Assembly (NCBI GenBank): GCA_019348135.1 | Contig: JAHWJY010000003.1 | Span: 1 to 64,000 of the forward strand | Direction of reading: 5' to 3' | Source: Actinomycetota bacterium | Lineage (GTDB): Bacteria > Actinomycetota > Nitriliruptoria > Nitriliruptorales > Nitriliruptoraceae | Length of the DNA: 64,000 nt | In this document: in pieces, positions 9,814-20,554 of the stretch | How the letters are laid out: each line of letters begins with the position of its first letter | How positions within the stretch are numbered: the stretch's first letter is position 1 | Program-made: the position numbers and the translations under genes | Notes under the pieces: model-generated | What the model was told of the DNA's origin: nothing | The model's input: only the letters and a program-made list of their open reading frames with translations | The model's database searches: none

Positions 9814-9834
9814 CCTGAGTCGTAGAGACTCATA
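9814..9834 (+). promoter_or_regulatory. HspR operator-like (HAIR) inverted repeat before dnaK
   Basis: The sequence CCTGAGT, seven bases, ACTCATA matches the known HspR-associated inverted repeat CTTGAGT-N7-ACTCAAG in 11 of 14 arm positions, including the exact seven-base spacing and a perfect TGAGT/ACTCA core. It lies about 95 bases before the dnaK start. A possible -10 hexamer TATCAT sits at 9833-9838, so a bound repressor would cover the promoter. The matching regulator gene, hspR, is the fifth gene of the cluster. Confidence 0.75.
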
Positions 9835-9929
9835 TCATCTGCGTCGCTGCATCGTCGTCAGCTTGCGCGCGTGCGGGACCTCGGTACCTTGGGAGGGAGA
9901 TCCGACCCCGGCACCAGGAGCAGAGCACG

Positions 9930-11777
<1,848 letters not shown>

Positions 11778-11781
11778 CACC

Positions 11782-11854
11782 GCGGGGGATGCAGGCCATC
11801 CCTGCGCGGCTCCGAACCCACAGTCGCCGCTACGGGACGACCTGCATCCCCCGC
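11782..11854 (+). repeat. Structured intergenic repeat, copy 1 (dnaK-hsp20 gap)
   Basis: A perfect 14-base inverted repeat (11782-11795 with 11841-11854) encloses an inner stem and a loop. The inner stem pairs TCCC (11799-11802) with GGGA (11834-11837) and GCGGC (11806-11810) with GCCGC (11826-11830). The 19-base segment 11810-11828 (CTCCGAACCCACAGTCGCC) is identical to one in copy 2 at 12448-12466. The element begins four bases after the dnaK stop. A further CT-rich/GA-rich hairpin follows at about 11865-11895. It could be a terminator/attenuator, an mRNA processing site, or a mobile palindromic repeat. Confidence 0.75.
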
Positions 11855-11942
11855 TACCGATAGGCCTCCTCCTCCTCCTCGAGGGGGAGGGAGGGTGAAG
11901 AGAAGGAAGACCGGAACACGTACCTGGAAGGGGGTACTGCTG

Positions 11943-12401
11943 ATGAACGAGATGGCCATGAAGACGAACCGGTGGGATCCCGTGCGGGACGTCTCCGGGT
12001 TGCAGGACGAGGTGGAGCGGATGTTCCGCCAGGCGTTCGGGACCCGCGGCGACGGACCTGCGTCGGCCGGGGCGTGGAGCCCCGCGCTGGACGTCGAGGA
12101 GACCGAGGACACCTTCGTCCTCCACGTCGAGCTGCCCGGCGTCAAGGCCGACGACGTCGACGTCTCGCTCGAGGCCGACGTGCTCACCATCTCGGGAGAG
12201 CGGTCCTTCTACGACGAGAGGGGCAGCGACGGCTTCCGACGCATCGAACGCCGATTCGGCCGCTTCCACCGGGCCGTCCGGCTGCCCGACCGCGTCGCGG
12301 TCGACGGGGTCGAGGCCGCCTACCGCGATGGACTCCTGACCATCACGGTCCCGAAGGCCGAGGAGGCGAAGCCGCGTCGCATCCCCGTGCGGGCTTCGTG
12401 A
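11943..12401 (+). CDS. Small heat-shock protein, Hsp20/alpha-crystallin family
   Basis: 152 residues from ATG 11943, preceded by GGAAGGGGG; an upstream in-frame codon at 11895 lacks a ribosome site. The alpha-crystallin domain spans about residues 40-145: SPALDVEETEDTFVLHVELP, then LTISGERSF, the RRFGRFHRAVRLP strand, YRDGLLTITVPK with the conserved GLLTI motif, and a final RRIPV resembling the IxI/V tail. These proteins hold unfolding clients for DnaK. Its placement between dnaK and grpE is less usual than the plain dnaK-grpE-dnaJ order and makes it part of the HspR-controlled cluster by position. Confidence 0.95.
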   Translation: MNEMAMKTNRWDPVRDVSGLQDEVERMFRQAFGTRGDGPASAGAWSPALDVEETEDTFVLHVELPGVKADDVDVSLEADVLTISGERSFYDERGSDGFRRIERRFGRFHRAVRLPDRVAVDGVEAAYRDGLLTITVPKAEEAKPRRIPVRAS

Positions 12402-12413
12402 GCTGTTCCACCC

Positions 12414-12497
12414 GCCGGCGGGAGGGGTCGGGATGTCCCTGCGGGGACTCCGAACCCACAGTCGCCCCTACGGGACACCCCTCCCCCTCCCGCCGGC
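12414..12497 (+). repeat. Structured intergenic repeat, copy 2 (hsp20-grpE gap)
   Basis: Second copy of the element seen at 11782-11854. Core segment 12436-12476 differs from copy 1 by a single base on each side of the stem and one extra A at 12447. The inner stem pairs GGGG (12443-12446) with CCCC (12465-12468). The outer arms (12414-12424 with 12487-12497) are an 11-base perfect inverted repeat whose sequence is unrelated to the outer arms of copy 1. The loop sequence is the same in both copies. Confidence 0.75.
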
Positions 12498-12555
12498 TGC
12501 CTCTCCCCTCCGCGGGGAGCGGGACGCGGTAGGTAGACCCGACAGAGAGAGTGTG

Positions 12556-13227
12556 ATGACTTCGGATAGTCCAGATCCCGTCCCCGAGGAGATGGTGGGG
12601 GCCGTGGAGGACGAGACCTCGGCCGACCCGACCGTCGACGTCCCGGACGAGGCGCTGGTGGGGGAGCCGGTGTCCACGGAGGGCGCGACCGACGTCGAGG
12701 ACGAGGGTGAGGAACCTGCGGAGGAGCCGGACTGGGCCGTTCTGGCGGAGGAGGATCCGCGGTCGCCGGGGGAGCTGCTCGCGGAGCTGACCGAGGCCGA
12801 GGCGCGACGCGACGAGTACCTCGAGGACGTCCGACGGGCCCGGGCCGAGTTCGAGAACTACCGCAAGCGGGTGATGCGCGAGGGCACGGCCCAGCGCGAG
12901 CAGGGTCGCGCCGACGTGGTCGCGCGGCTGCTCGACGTGCTCGACGATTTCGACCGCACGCTGCAGGCCGCCGGGCCCGGCGCCGAGGAGAGCTTCGTCA
13001 AGGGCGTCTCGCTCGTCCACGACAAGCTCGTCGCGACGCTCCGCGACCTCGGGCTGCAGCGGATCGACGAGGTCGGGGTCCCCTTCGACCCCAACCGCCA
13101 CGAGGCCGTCCAGCAGGTCGAGGCCGAGGAGACGACCGAAGAGCCCCGCGTCGCCCAGCTGTTCCGGCCCGGCTACGAGCTCGGGGGACGCGTCCTCCGG
13201 GCCGCGATGGTCGTCGTCGAACAGTGA
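12556..13227 (+). CDS. grpE: Nucleotide exchange factor GrpE
   Basis: 223 residues. The first 75 residues are acidic and low-complexity, as in actinobacterial GrpE. The long dimer helix follows (ARRDEYLEDVRRARAEFENYRKRV), then the LLDVLDDFDRTL and FVKGVSLVHDKL segments, and the beta-wing GVPFDPNRHEAVQQVE with GYELGGRVLRAAMVVV at the end. GrpE releases ADP from DnaK. The ATG at 12556 has a weak AGAGAG ribosome site; upstream in-frame codons fall inside the repeat element and are less likely. dnaJ begins 26 bases downstream. Confidence 0.96.
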   Translation: MTSDSPDPVPEEMVGAVEDETSADPTVDVPDEALVGEPVSTEGATDVEDEGEEPAEEPDWAVLAEEDPRSPGELLAELTEAEARRDEYLEDVRRARAEFENYRKRVMREGTAQREQGRADVVARLLDVLDDFDRTLQAAGPGAEESFVKGVSLVHDKLVATLRDLGLQRIDEVGVPFDPNRHEAVQQVEAEETTEEPRVAQLFRPGYELGGRVLRAAMVVVEQ

Positions 13228-13253
13228 GTCCGACCCGGCAGAGGAGGTGACCC

Positions 13254-14417
13254 ATGGCCCCGCAGCGTGAGTGGCTCGACAAGGACTACTACGCGGTGCT
13301 CGGGGTGCCCCAGGACGCCTCGGCCGACGACATCAAGAAGGCCTACCGCAAGCTCGCCCGGGCGAACCACCCCGACAGCACCCCCGACGACCCCGCCGCC
13401 GAGCAGCGGTTCAAGGAGGTCGGCGAGGCCTACGCCGTGCTCGGCGACGAGGACAAGCGCAGGGAGTACGACGAGATCCGCAAGCTCGCCGCCACCGGTG
13501 GCGGCTTCGGCGCTGGCGGCTTCGGAGGTGGCGGGTTCGGGGGTGGCGGCTTCGAGGACGGGGACCTCGGCGATGTCCTGCGGACCATCTTCGGCCAGGC
13601 CGGCGGCGGACGCGCCGGCGGCCCGTTCGGCGGCGGGTTCGGCACGCCGCGCGGACGTCCGCGGAAGGGTCGCGACCTCACGGCCGACGTCCACCTGTCG
13701 TTCGGCGACGCCCTGGCCGGGGTGAAGACGAAGCTGCGGGTCTCCGGGGACGGCCCGTGCGAGACATGCAACGGCGTCGGTGCTGCACCCGGGACGACCC
13801 CGCACACCTGCACGACCTGCGGAGGATCCGGCCAGGTCACCGTCGACCAGGGCATGTTCTCCATCGCGAACGCCTGCCCCGCCTGCGGTGGGCGGGGTCG
13901 CGTCATCGAGACGCCGTGCCCGACGTGCGGCGGTGCCGGCCGCGTCACCAGGCCACGCGACCTGACCGTGAAGATCCCGGCCGGGGTCAAGGACGGGGCG
14001 ACCATCCGCGTCGCCGGCCGCGGCGGGCCCGGCGCCAACGGCGGCCCCGCCGGCGACGTGCTCGTGAAGGTCCACGTCGAGCCCGACCGCGTCTTCGGCC
14101 GTCGAGGGGACGACGTCACGGTCGACGTGCCGGTGACCTTCGCCGAGGCGGCGCTCGGCACCAAGCTGCGCGTGCCCACGCCCGACGGCGGGACCACGAC
14201 CATCCGCATCCCGGCGGGGACGGCCAGCGGCCGCACCTTCCGCGTCCGCGGCAAGGGCGCGCCGCGGGGCAACGGCCGGACGGGCGACCTCCTCGTGAAC
14301 ATCCGGGTCCGCGTCCCGCAGAAGCTCTCCCGCGAGCAGAAGCAGCTCATCGAGCAGCTCGGGGAGCTCGACGACACGAGCGAGCGGGACGCCACGCTCT
14401 TCGACCGCGTCAGCTGA
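13254..14417 (+). CDS. dnaJ: Co-chaperone DnaJ (Hsp40, type I)
   Basis: 387 residues with GAGGAGG seven bases before ATG 13254. The J domain occupies residues 11-75 with the required HPD motif (NHPDS). A Gly/Phe-rich linker follows ([15 protein letters not shown]). The zinc-binding centre has all four repeats [24 protein letters not shown] and CPTCGGAG at about residues 168-230. The C-terminal substrate-binding domains end near TLFDRVS. It stimulates DnaK ATPase and delivers clients. The stop is 11 bases before hspR, so both are on one message. Confidence 0.97.
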   Translation: MAPQREWLDKDYYAVLGVPQDASADDIKKAYRKLARANHPDSTPDDPAAEQRFKEVGEAYAVLGDEDKRREYDEIRKLAATGGGFGAGGFGGGGFGGGGFEDGDLGDVLRTIFGQAGGGRAGGPFGGGFGTPRGRPRKGRDLTADVHLSFGDALAGVKTKLRVSGDGPCETCNGVGAAPGTTPHTCTTCGGSGQVTVDQGMFSIANACPACGGRGRVIETPCPTCGGAGRVTRPRDLTVKIPAGVKDGATIRVAGRGGPGANGGPAGDVLVKVHVEPDRVFGRRGDDVTVDVPVTFAEAALGTKLRVPTPDGGTTTIRIPAGTASGRTFRVRGKGAPRGNGRTGDLLVNIRVRVPQKLSREQKQLIEQLGELDDTSERDATLFDRVS

Positions 14418-14428
14418 AGGAGGGAGCG

Positions 14429-14884
14429 ATGGCGGGCCAGACCTACGAGGCGACGTTCGTCGAGGACTACGACGCGCCCGTGTACGTGATCTCGATCGCG
14501 GCGGAGCTCGCCGACATGCACCCCCAGACGCTGCGTGCCTACGAGCGCAAGGGCCTCATCGACCCGTCCCGGACCGAGGGCAACACCCGCCGCTACTCGC
14601 GCCGGGACGTCGACAAGCTCAAGTTCATCCAGCGGCTCACCCAGGAGGAGGGGCTCAACATCGCCGGCGTCCGAGCCGTGCTCGAGATGGGGCAGAAGCT
14701 CGACAACGCCCGCAAGCGCATCGGCGAGCTCGAGGACATGGTCCGCCACCTCGCCAGCCGTCTCGAGACCGACGTCGAGGCGGCCCACAAGAGCCACCGG
14801 TTCGAGATCATCCCCGCCCCCGGCCGGCAGATGGAGGTGCACGAGCGGCTCCGGCGCCGGCCCCCCAAGCAGAACGCGAGCTGA
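14429..14884 (+). CDS. hspR: Heat-shock repressor HspR (MerR family)
   Basis: 151 residues from ATG 14429 with AAGGAGGGA upstream. After a short N-terminal extension, the MerR helix-turn-helix reads YVISIAAELADMHPQTLRAYERKGLI, then RRYSRRDVDKLKFIQRL; the IAxxxxMHPQTLRxYE pattern is the HspR signature. A coiled-coil helix follows (LDNARKRIGELEDMVRHL) and the tail is basic. HspR binds HAIR inverted repeats and uses DnaK as co-repressor; an operator-like site is present at 9814-9834, giving an autoregulatory loop over the whole cluster. Confidence 0.95.
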   Translation: MAGQTYEATFVEDYDAPVYVISIAAELADMHPQTLRAYERKGLIDPSRTEGNTRRYSRRDVDKLKFIQRLTQEEGLNIAGVRAVLEMGQKLDNARKRIGELEDMVRHLASRLETDVEAAHKSHRFEIIPAPGRQMEVHERLRRRPPKQNAS

Positions 14885-14920
14885 GACCTGCACCGCCGAA
14901 GCACCTTACGGAGGACCGAG

Positions 14921-17500
14921 ATGGACCTCGACCGCCTGACCTCGAAGAGCACCGAGGCGCTGCAGAGCGCCGCCGGCATCGCCAAGGACCGCCACCACCC
15001 CGAGGTGGCCCCGGCGCACCTCCTCGTGGCACTCGTGGCCCAGCCCGAGAGCGTCGTGCTGCGCCTCGTGCAGCACATGGACGTGACCCCGACCACGCTC
15101 CGGAACGCCGCCAGCGAGCTGCTCGCCCGGCTCCCCGCCGCGTACGGCGCGTCCGGTGACGTGCGCCTGTCGCCGGCGCTGTCGACCGTGCTGGACGCGG
15201 CCGGGAAGGCCGCCGCGGACCTCGGCGACGACTACGTCTCGACCGAGCACCTCCTGCTCGCGCTCGCCGAGTCCTCGACCCCGGTCGGCGAGCTCCTCCG
15301 GGGGCACGGCGTCGACCGCGACGGGGTCCTCACCGCCCTCCGGGAGGTGCGTGGCGCCCAGCGGGTCACGAGCAGGGATCCGGAGGCGACCTACGAGGCC
15401 CTGGAGAAGTACGCCCGCGACCTCACCGGCCTCGCCCACGACGGCAAGCTCGACCCCGTCATCGGCCGTGACGAGGAGATCCGGCGCATCATCCAGGTGC
15501 TGGTCCGGCGCACCAAGAACAACCCCGTCCTCATCGGCGAGCCGGGCGTCGGCAAGACCGCCATCGTCGAGGGCCTCGCCCGCCGGATCGTCGAGGGCGA
15601 CGTCCCGGACCTGCTGAAGGACAAGAAGCTCGTCGAGCTCGACCTGTCGGCGATGGTCGCCGGCGCCAAGTACCGCGGCGAGTTCGAGGAACGGCTCAAG
15701 GCGGTGCTGAAGGAGATCGAGGCGAGCGCGGGTGAGATCATCACCTTCATCGACGAGCTCCACACGATGGTCGGCGCCGGCGGGGCCGAGGGCGCGATGG
15801 ACGCGGCGAACATGCTCAAGCCCATGCTGGCGCGAGGGCAGCTGCGCATGATCGGCGCCACCACCCTCGCCGAGTACCGCAGCATCGAGAAGGACGCCGC
15901 GCTCGAGCGTCGCTTCCAGCCGGTCCACGTCGGTGAGCCGTCGACCGCCGACACCATCGGCATCCTCCGGGGCCTGAAGGAGCGCTACGAGGTCCACCAC
16001 GGGGTGCGCATCACCGACGACGCGATCATCGCCGCCGCGACGCTGTCCGACCGCTACATCACCGACCGGTTCCTGCCCGACAAGGCCATCGACCTGCTCG
16101 ACGAGGCGGCCGCCCGGCTGCGCATCGCCATCGACTCGATGCCACCGGAGATCGACGAGGTCGACCGCCGCATCAAGCAGCTCGAGATCGAGCGCATGTC
16201 CCTCGCGAAGGAGGAGTCCGACACGGGCCGGGCACGGCTCGACGACCTCGACCGCGAGCTCGCCGAGCTGCGCGAGCGCATGGCCGGCATGCAGGCCCAG
16301 TGGCAGCACGAGAAGGGCCTGATCGCGGCGGCCCAGGCGGCGAAGGAGGAGCTGGAGGCGGCCCGCGACCAGGCCGCGATCGCCGAGCGCGACGGCGAGC
16401 TCGAGCGTGCCGCCGAGCTCCGCTACGGCCGGGCCGTCGAGCTGCAGAAGGAGCTCGACGCCGCCGAGGCCCGGCTCGAGGAGCTCCGTGCGGAGGGGGA
16501 GATGCTGCTCGAACAGGAGGTGAGCGGGACCGAGATCGCCGAGGTCGTCGCGAAGTGGACCGGCATCCCGGTCACCCGGCTCGTGCAGTCCGAGGCGATG
16601 AAGCTCATCGAGCTCGAGACCCACCTCCACGAGCGCGTGATCGGCCAGGACGAGGCGGTGGAGGCGGTCGCGAACGCGGTCCGCCGCTCGAGATCGGGCA
16701 TCTCCGACCCCGACCGGCCCGTCGGCTCGTTCCTGTTCCTCGGTCCGACCGGCGTCGGCAAGACCGAGCTCGCGCGCACGCTGGCCGCGTTCCTGTTCGA
16801 CGACGAGCGGGCGCTCCTGCGCCTCGACATGGGCGAGTACCAGGAGAAGCACACGGTCGCGCGTCTGATCGGCGCCCCTCCGGGCTACGTCGGCTACGAC
16901 GAGGGCGGCCAGCTCACCGAGCAGGTGCGGCGCCGGCCCTACTCGGTGATCCTGCTCGACGAGGTCGAGAAGGCCCACCCGGACGTGTTCAACGTCCTGC
17001 TGCAGGTCCTCGACGACGGCCGCCTCACGGACGGGCAGGGCCGGACGGTCGACTTCCGCAACACGGTCGTCATCATGACGTCGAACCTCGGGTCACAGCA
17101 CATCCTCGACGTCACCCTCAGCGAGGAGGAGATCCACGACCGCGTCATGGCCGACGTCCGGAGCTACTTCCGCCCGGAGTTCGTCAACCGCCTCGACGAG
17201 ATCGTCATCTTCTCGCGGCTGACCCGCGAGGAGCTCACCGCGATCGTCGACATCCAGCTCGAGCGCCTGCGGTCCCGCCTGGCCGACCGCGACCTCACGC
17301 TCGAGGTGTCGGACGCGGCGCTGGCGTGGCTCGCCGACCGCGGGTTCGACCCCGTGTACGGCGCGCGGCCGCTCAAGCGCGTGATCCGCAAGGAGCTCGA
17401 GGACCAGCTGGCACGGGCGATGCTCGCCGGCGACATCCCCGACGGCGCCACCATCGGGATCGACGTCGCCGGCGACGCCCTGACCGTCACCCCGCGCTGA
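14921..17500 (+). CDS. clpB: Disaggregase ClpB
   Basis: 859 residues, the full ClpB length. Clp N-terminal repeats occupy about residues 5-145. NBD1 has Walker A GEPGVGKT near 206 and Walker [11 protein letters not shown]. The long middle coiled-coil domain (about 405-530, [12 protein letters not shown] ... [14 protein letters not shown]) separates ClpB from ClpA/ClpC. NBD2 has Walker A GPTGVGKT near 608 and sensor/arginine-finger regions [13 protein letters not shown] and GARPLKRVI. It extracts proteins from aggregates with DnaK. It starts 36 bases after hspR with ACGGAGGA upstream. ClpB under HspR is known in other actinobacteria. Confidence 0.97.
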   Translation: MDLDRLTSKSTEALQSAAGIAKDRHHPEVAPAHLLVALVAQPESVVLRLVQHMDVTPTTLRNAASELLARLPAAYGASGDVRLSPALSTVLDAAGKAAADLGDDYVSTEHLLLALAESSTPVGELLRGHGVDRDGVLTALREVRGAQRVTSRDPEATYEALEKYARDLTGLAHDGKLDPVIGRDEEIRRIIQVLVRRTKNNPVLIGEPGVGKTAIVEGLARRIVEGDVPDLLKDKKLVELDLSAMVAGAKYRGEFEERLKAVLKEIEASAGEIITFIDELHTMVGAGGAEGAMDAANMLKPMLARGQLRMIGATTLAEYRSIEKDAALERRFQPVHVGEPSTADTIGILRGLKERYEVHHGVRITDDAIIAAATLSDRYITDRFLPDKAIDLLDEAAARLRIAIDSMPPEIDEVDRRIKQLEIERMSLAKEESDTGRARLDDLDRELAELRERMAGMQAQWQHEKGLIAAAQAAKEELEAARDQAAIAERDGELERAAELRYGRAVELQKELDAAEARLEELRAEGEMLLEQEVSGTEIAEVVAKWTGIPVTRLVQSEAMKLIELETHLHERVIGQDEAVEAVANAVRRSRSGISDPDRPVGSFLFLGPTGVGKTELARTLAAFLFDDERALLRLDMGEYQEKHTVARLIGAPPGYVGYDEGGQLTEQVRRRPYSVILLDEVEKAHPDVFNVLLQVLDDGRLTDGQGRTVDFRNTVVIMTSNLGSQHILDVTLSEEEIHDRVMADVRSYFRPEFVNRLDEIVIFSRLTREELTAIVDIQLERLRSRLADRDLTLEVSDAALAWLADRGFDPVYGARPLKRVIRKELEDQLARAMLAGDIPDGATIGIDVAGDALTVTPR

Positions 17501-17515
17501 CGCGGAGGTCGAGGC

Positions 17516-18097
17516 TCAGGCGGTGGCGGCGCCAGCGGCCGGGTCCGCGGGCGCGCCGACGTGCCGGTTCTCGCGCACGCCGACCGCGGCACCGACCACC
17601 ACGCCCACGAGGCCGACCGTGACCGCGCCGACGTAGCCGGGCTTGTTCGTCATGAGGGCGACGATCGCGAGGTCGGCCCCGGCCATGGCCCACAGGGTGA
17701 GCGTCAGCTTCGGGTCGGCGAGGGAGCGGCCGATCTCCGGCGTCATCGGCCCGTCGGGCGTCCCGTCGAGGGTCTCCATGAGGCGGGCGACCCCGGGGTC
17801 GACGATGGAGCCGGCGAGGGCGCCCGTCGCGGCGAACAGGACGAGGGACACCACGGGCCAGCCCTTGCCCCACCAGTCGCCGGCGAAGGCGAGGTAGAGC
17901 GCCGGCACGAGCACGAGGACGGCGATCGGCATCATCGCCTTGTTGGAGCCCGCGAGGAAGCGCGCGTGTGCGCGCGCCTCGGCGACCGTGGAGCTGCGCT
18001 TGACGAACTCGCCGGCGACGTGGAGCCAGACGGTTCCGCCGACGAGGGCGATGGCGAAGACGATGTGCAGGAAGAGCGCGGTGCCGTAGAGCGTCAT
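17516..18097 (-). CDS. Four-helix membrane protein, DUF2269-like
   Basis: 193 residues, reading away from ATG 18097 towards the end of clpB (convergent, 15-base gap). Four hydrophobic segments can be read: LYGTALFLHIVFAIALVGGTVW, MMPIAVLVLVPALYLAFA, WPVVSLVLFAATGALAG and the C-terminal AGADLAIVALM ... GAVTVGLVGVVVG region. The N-terminal His in LFLHIVFA and the spacing recall DUF2269/CopD-like integral proteins, some of which bind haem, but this is a weak resemblance. The first half faces a short soluble loop with proline/aspartate. Function unknown. Confidence 0.7.
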   Translation of the reverse strand: MTLYGTALFLHIVFAIALVGGTVWLHVAGEFVKRSSTVAEARAHARFLAGSNKAMMPIAVLVLVPALYLAFAGDWWGKGWPVVSLVLFAATGALAGSIVDPGVARLMETLDGTPDGPMTPEIGRSLADPKLTLTLWAMAGADLAIVALMTNKPGYVGAVTVGLVGVVVGAAVGVRENRHVGAPADPAAGAATA

Positions 18098-18301
18098 GGA
18101 GGAGACCCCTGTGCCGTGCGGCCCACCCCTGGGCCGACCCCGCGGGAACTGTTCCACAGCACGGGGCGCGTGTCTCGCGTTCCAGTGCTGTCCGCGCACG
18201 CGGGTGAGCGGCGACCGAGCGGCGTCCGGCCGGCCTCCGGTGACGATGTCGGGACGCGTCTGCCCTACCGTCCGGGGTGACACCTCGGACACGGAGGGCA
18301 C

Positions 18302-19723
18302 GTGGCAGAGCTCGATGCGGTCGTCGTCGGCGCGGGCCCGAACGGGCTCGCCGCCGCCATCGCGATCGCCAGGGAGGGCTACGCGGTCACGGTGCTCGAG
18401 GCCGAGGACGAGATCGGCGGCGGGACGCGCACCGAGGAGCTCACGGTCCCCGGGGTCCTGCACGACGTCTGCTCGGCCATCCACCCGCTCGGCGTCGGCT
18501 CGCCGTTCCTGTCGCAGCTCCCGCTCGCCGAGCACGGACTGCGCTGGGCGCACCCGGACGTCGGGGTCGCCCACCCGCTCGACGACGGCACCGCGGGGGT
18601 GGTGCTGCAGTCCCTCGACGAGACCGTCCGCCGGCTCGGTGCCGACGGCGACGCCTGGCGCCGGACCTTCGCCTGGGGGGTCGAGCGCTTCGGTCCTCTG
18701 ATGGACGACCTCCTGCGGCCGCTGACGCGCGTCCCCCGGCACCCGGTCGCGCTCGCCCCGGTGGGTCTGCAGGCGCTCCTGCCGGCCACCGTGGTGGCCC
18801 GCAGGTTCCGGACCGAGGCCGGCAAGGCGTTGTTCGGCGGCCTGGCCGCGCACGCGTTCCTCCCGCTCGAGGCGCCGCTCACCGCGTCCTTCGGGATGAT
18901 GCTGACGATCGCGGGACACGCGGCCGGCTGGCCCGTCGCCGTCGGGGGCTCGCGCTCGATCACCGACGCCATGGCGAGCTACCTGCGGTCCCTCGGCGGC
19001 GAGATCCACACGGGCGTGCGCGTCCGGCGGCTGTCCGACCTGCCGCGGACGAGGGTCGCCCTCCTCGACCTCACGCCCCGCCAGATCCTCGCGATCGCCG
19101 GCGACGAGCTCCCCGGCCGCGTCCGCGGCGCCTACGAGCGCTGGCGCTACGGCCCCGCGGCGTTCAAGGTCGACTACGCCGTCGAGGGTGCGGTGCCCTG
19201 GACCGCCGAGGGGCCCCGCCGCGCCGGCACCGTCCACCTCGGCGGGACCTTCGACGAGGTCGCCGCCGCCGAACGCGAGGTCGCCGCGGGACGCGCTCCG
19301 CAGCGCCCGTTCGTCCTCGTCGGCCAGCAGCACCTCGCGGACCCGAGCCGTTCCGTCGGCGACGTCCACCCGCTCTGGGCCTACGCGCACGTCCCCAACG
19401 GCTACGACGGCGACCTCACCGACGCCATCGACGCGCAGATCGAGCGGTTCGCGCCGGGGTTCCGGGACCGGGTCATCGCCCGCCACGTGTGGACCCCGGC
19501 CGCCCTCGAGGCCCACAACAGCAACTACGTCGGCGGAGACATCGCCGGCGGCTCGCACGGCGGGATGCAGCTGCTGGGACGACCGCGCCTCGCGACCGAC
19601 CCGTACTGGACCGGCGTCCCCGGCCTCTACCTCTGCTCGTCGTCGACGCCGCCCGGTGCCGGCGTCCACGGCATGTGCGGCGCCAACGCGGCGCGGTCGG
19701 CCCTGAAGGCGCTGCGGCGCTGA
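18302..19723 (+). CDS. FAD-dependent oxidoreductase, phytoene-dehydrogenase-related (PYROXD2-like)
   Basis: 473 residues from GTG 18302. N-terminal FAD motif AVVVGAGPNGLAAAIAIAREG is followed by the ALEAEDEIGGGTRT-type ribose-binding segment (VLEAEDEIGGGTRTEEL). The C-terminal FAD loop is PPGAGVHGMCGANAA near residue 450. Overall architecture and length fit the CrtI-like amine oxidase superfamily, specifically the PYROXD2 branch, which is not linked to carotenoid synthesis; no crtB, crtE or terpene gene is nearby. It may therefore oxidise another lipid or remain uncharacterised. It is transcribed divergently from the membrane-protein gene at 17516-18097. Confidence 0.85.
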   Translation: MAELDAVVVGAGPNGLAAAIAIAREGYAVTVLEAEDEIGGGTRTEELTVPGVLHDVCSAIHPLGVGSPFLSQLPLAEHGLRWAHPDVGVAHPLDDGTAGVVLQSLDETVRRLGADGDAWRRTFAWGVERFGPLMDDLLRPLTRVPRHPVALAPVGLQALLPATVVARRFRTEAGKALFGGLAAHAFLPLEAPLTASFGMMLTIAGHAAGWPVAVGGSRSITDAMASYLRSLGGEIHTGVRVRRLSDLPRTRVALLDLTPRQILAIAGDELPGRVRGAYERWRYGPAAFKVDYAVEGAVPWTAEGPRRAGTVHLGGTFDEVAAAEREVAAGRAPQRPFVLVGQQHLADPSRSVGDVHPLWAYAHVPNGYDGDLTDAIDAQIERFAPGFRDRVIARHVWTPAALEAHNSNYVGGDIAGGSHGGMQLLGRPRLATDPYWTGVPGLYLCSSSTPPGAGVHGMCGANAARSALKALRR

Positions 19724-19727
19724 CGGG

Positions 19728-20165
19728 TCAGCGGGAGAGCTTGCGGAAGTCCCAGCTCGCGAGGTCACCCGCGGGCGTGAGCTCGATCCAGGTGTGGCTC
19801 GCCATCAGCGGCATGGGCTCGTCGCTGCCGAGGTACTTCCGGCCGAACGCCTCGCGCGCCGGCAGGGTCTCGTCGGGATCGACGAAGCGGACCGTGACCG
19901 GGCAGGACAGCCCGCGCAGCTCGTCGTAGGTCTCCCCGGCGTCGACGGTGAGGGCGCTCTTGGCTCCGGCGCGCAGCAGCCGCGTCCGCTTGGAGCGCTC
20001 GAGGTTGTTGACGTGGAAGCGGCCGTCCTGCCACACGAACCACAGCGGCACGACGTGCGGCCAGCCGTCCTCGTCGACGGTCGCGAGCCGCAGCACCCGC
20101 TCGCTGGCGAGGAACGCGTCGATCTCCTCGTCGGTCATGTGCAGCTTCGAGCGTGCGACGACCAC
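19728..20165 (-). CDS. Pyridoxamine-5'-phosphate-oxidase-fold protein (PPOX class, likely F420 or flavin dependent)
   Basis: 145 residues if translation begins at GTG 20165, which has GGAGG four bases upstream; the ATG at 20138 (nine codons later) is the alternative. The fold signature is clear: LRLATVDEDGWPHVVPLWFVW, then FHVNNLERSKRTRLLRAG and a SALTVDAGETYDELRG strand. Such small split-barrel proteins bind FMN or F420 and reduce or bind varied substrates. It converges with the FAD oxidoreductase gene (four-base gap). Cofactor choice is not determined; high-GC actinobacteria commonly use F420 in this family. Confidence 0.85.
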   Translation of the reverse strand: MVVARSKLHMTDEEIDAFLASERVLRLATVDEDGWPHVVPLWFVWQDGRFHVNNLERSKRTRLLRAGAKSALTVDAGETYDELRGLSCPVTVRFVDPDETLPAREAFGRKYLGSDEPMPLMASHTWIELTPAGDLASWDFRKLSR

Positions 20166-20207
20166 CTCGCCTCCAGGTCCGATCGCCGGCGAGGCTACGG
20201 TGCCGGC

Positions 20208-20471
20208 ATGGCCGAGCACACCTCCGACGACGACCGCGACCCGTTCCGTGAGCCGGACGTCTCGCCCCGCTACCGGCGCCCACTGGCGATCGCGGCCTTC
20301 GTCCTCGGCGCGACGGCCGTGGTGCTGCTGCCCCTCGTCACGGGCGTGCTCGGGATGGTCTGCGGTCTTTCCGCACACGTGAAGGGTGACCGCCTCGGCT
20401 TCCCGTCGACCGCCGTCGCGGCGGTCGGGATGATCGCCGGGATGGGCCTCGAGTTCCTGGTCGGCCGGTAG
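20208..20471 (+). CDS. Small DUF4190-like membrane protein
   Basis: 87 residues from ATG 20208. An acidic, soluble N-terminus (TSDDDRDPFREPDVSP) is followed by two hydrophobic helices (LAIAAFVLGATAVVLLPLVTGVLG and PSTAVAAVGMIAGMGLEFL). The helix pair with GAxAxVxLP and a short GLSAHVKG turn resembles DUF4190 proteins. It is divergent from the PPOX-fold gene with only 42 bases between the two starts, so their promoters overlap. No function known. Confidence 0.65.
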   Translation: MAEHTSDDDRDPFREPDVSPRYRRPLAIAAFVLGATAVVLLPLVTGVLGMVCGLSAHVKGDRLGFPSTAVAAVGMIAGMGLEFLVGR

Positions 20472-20554
20472 GGGAGCGCGGCCCGTCGGCGCTGACCGTC
20501 CCACTACGCTCCCAGGTCGACGCCCGCCCCGCCCGCCCCAAGAGAGGGACTCCC

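Noticed and set aside
11782-11942. ROSE-type RNA thermometer before hsp20
   Set aside because: The hairpins do not clearly pair with the GGAAGGGGG ribosome site of hsp20 and no U(U/C)GCU anti-Shine-Dalgarno motif is seen.
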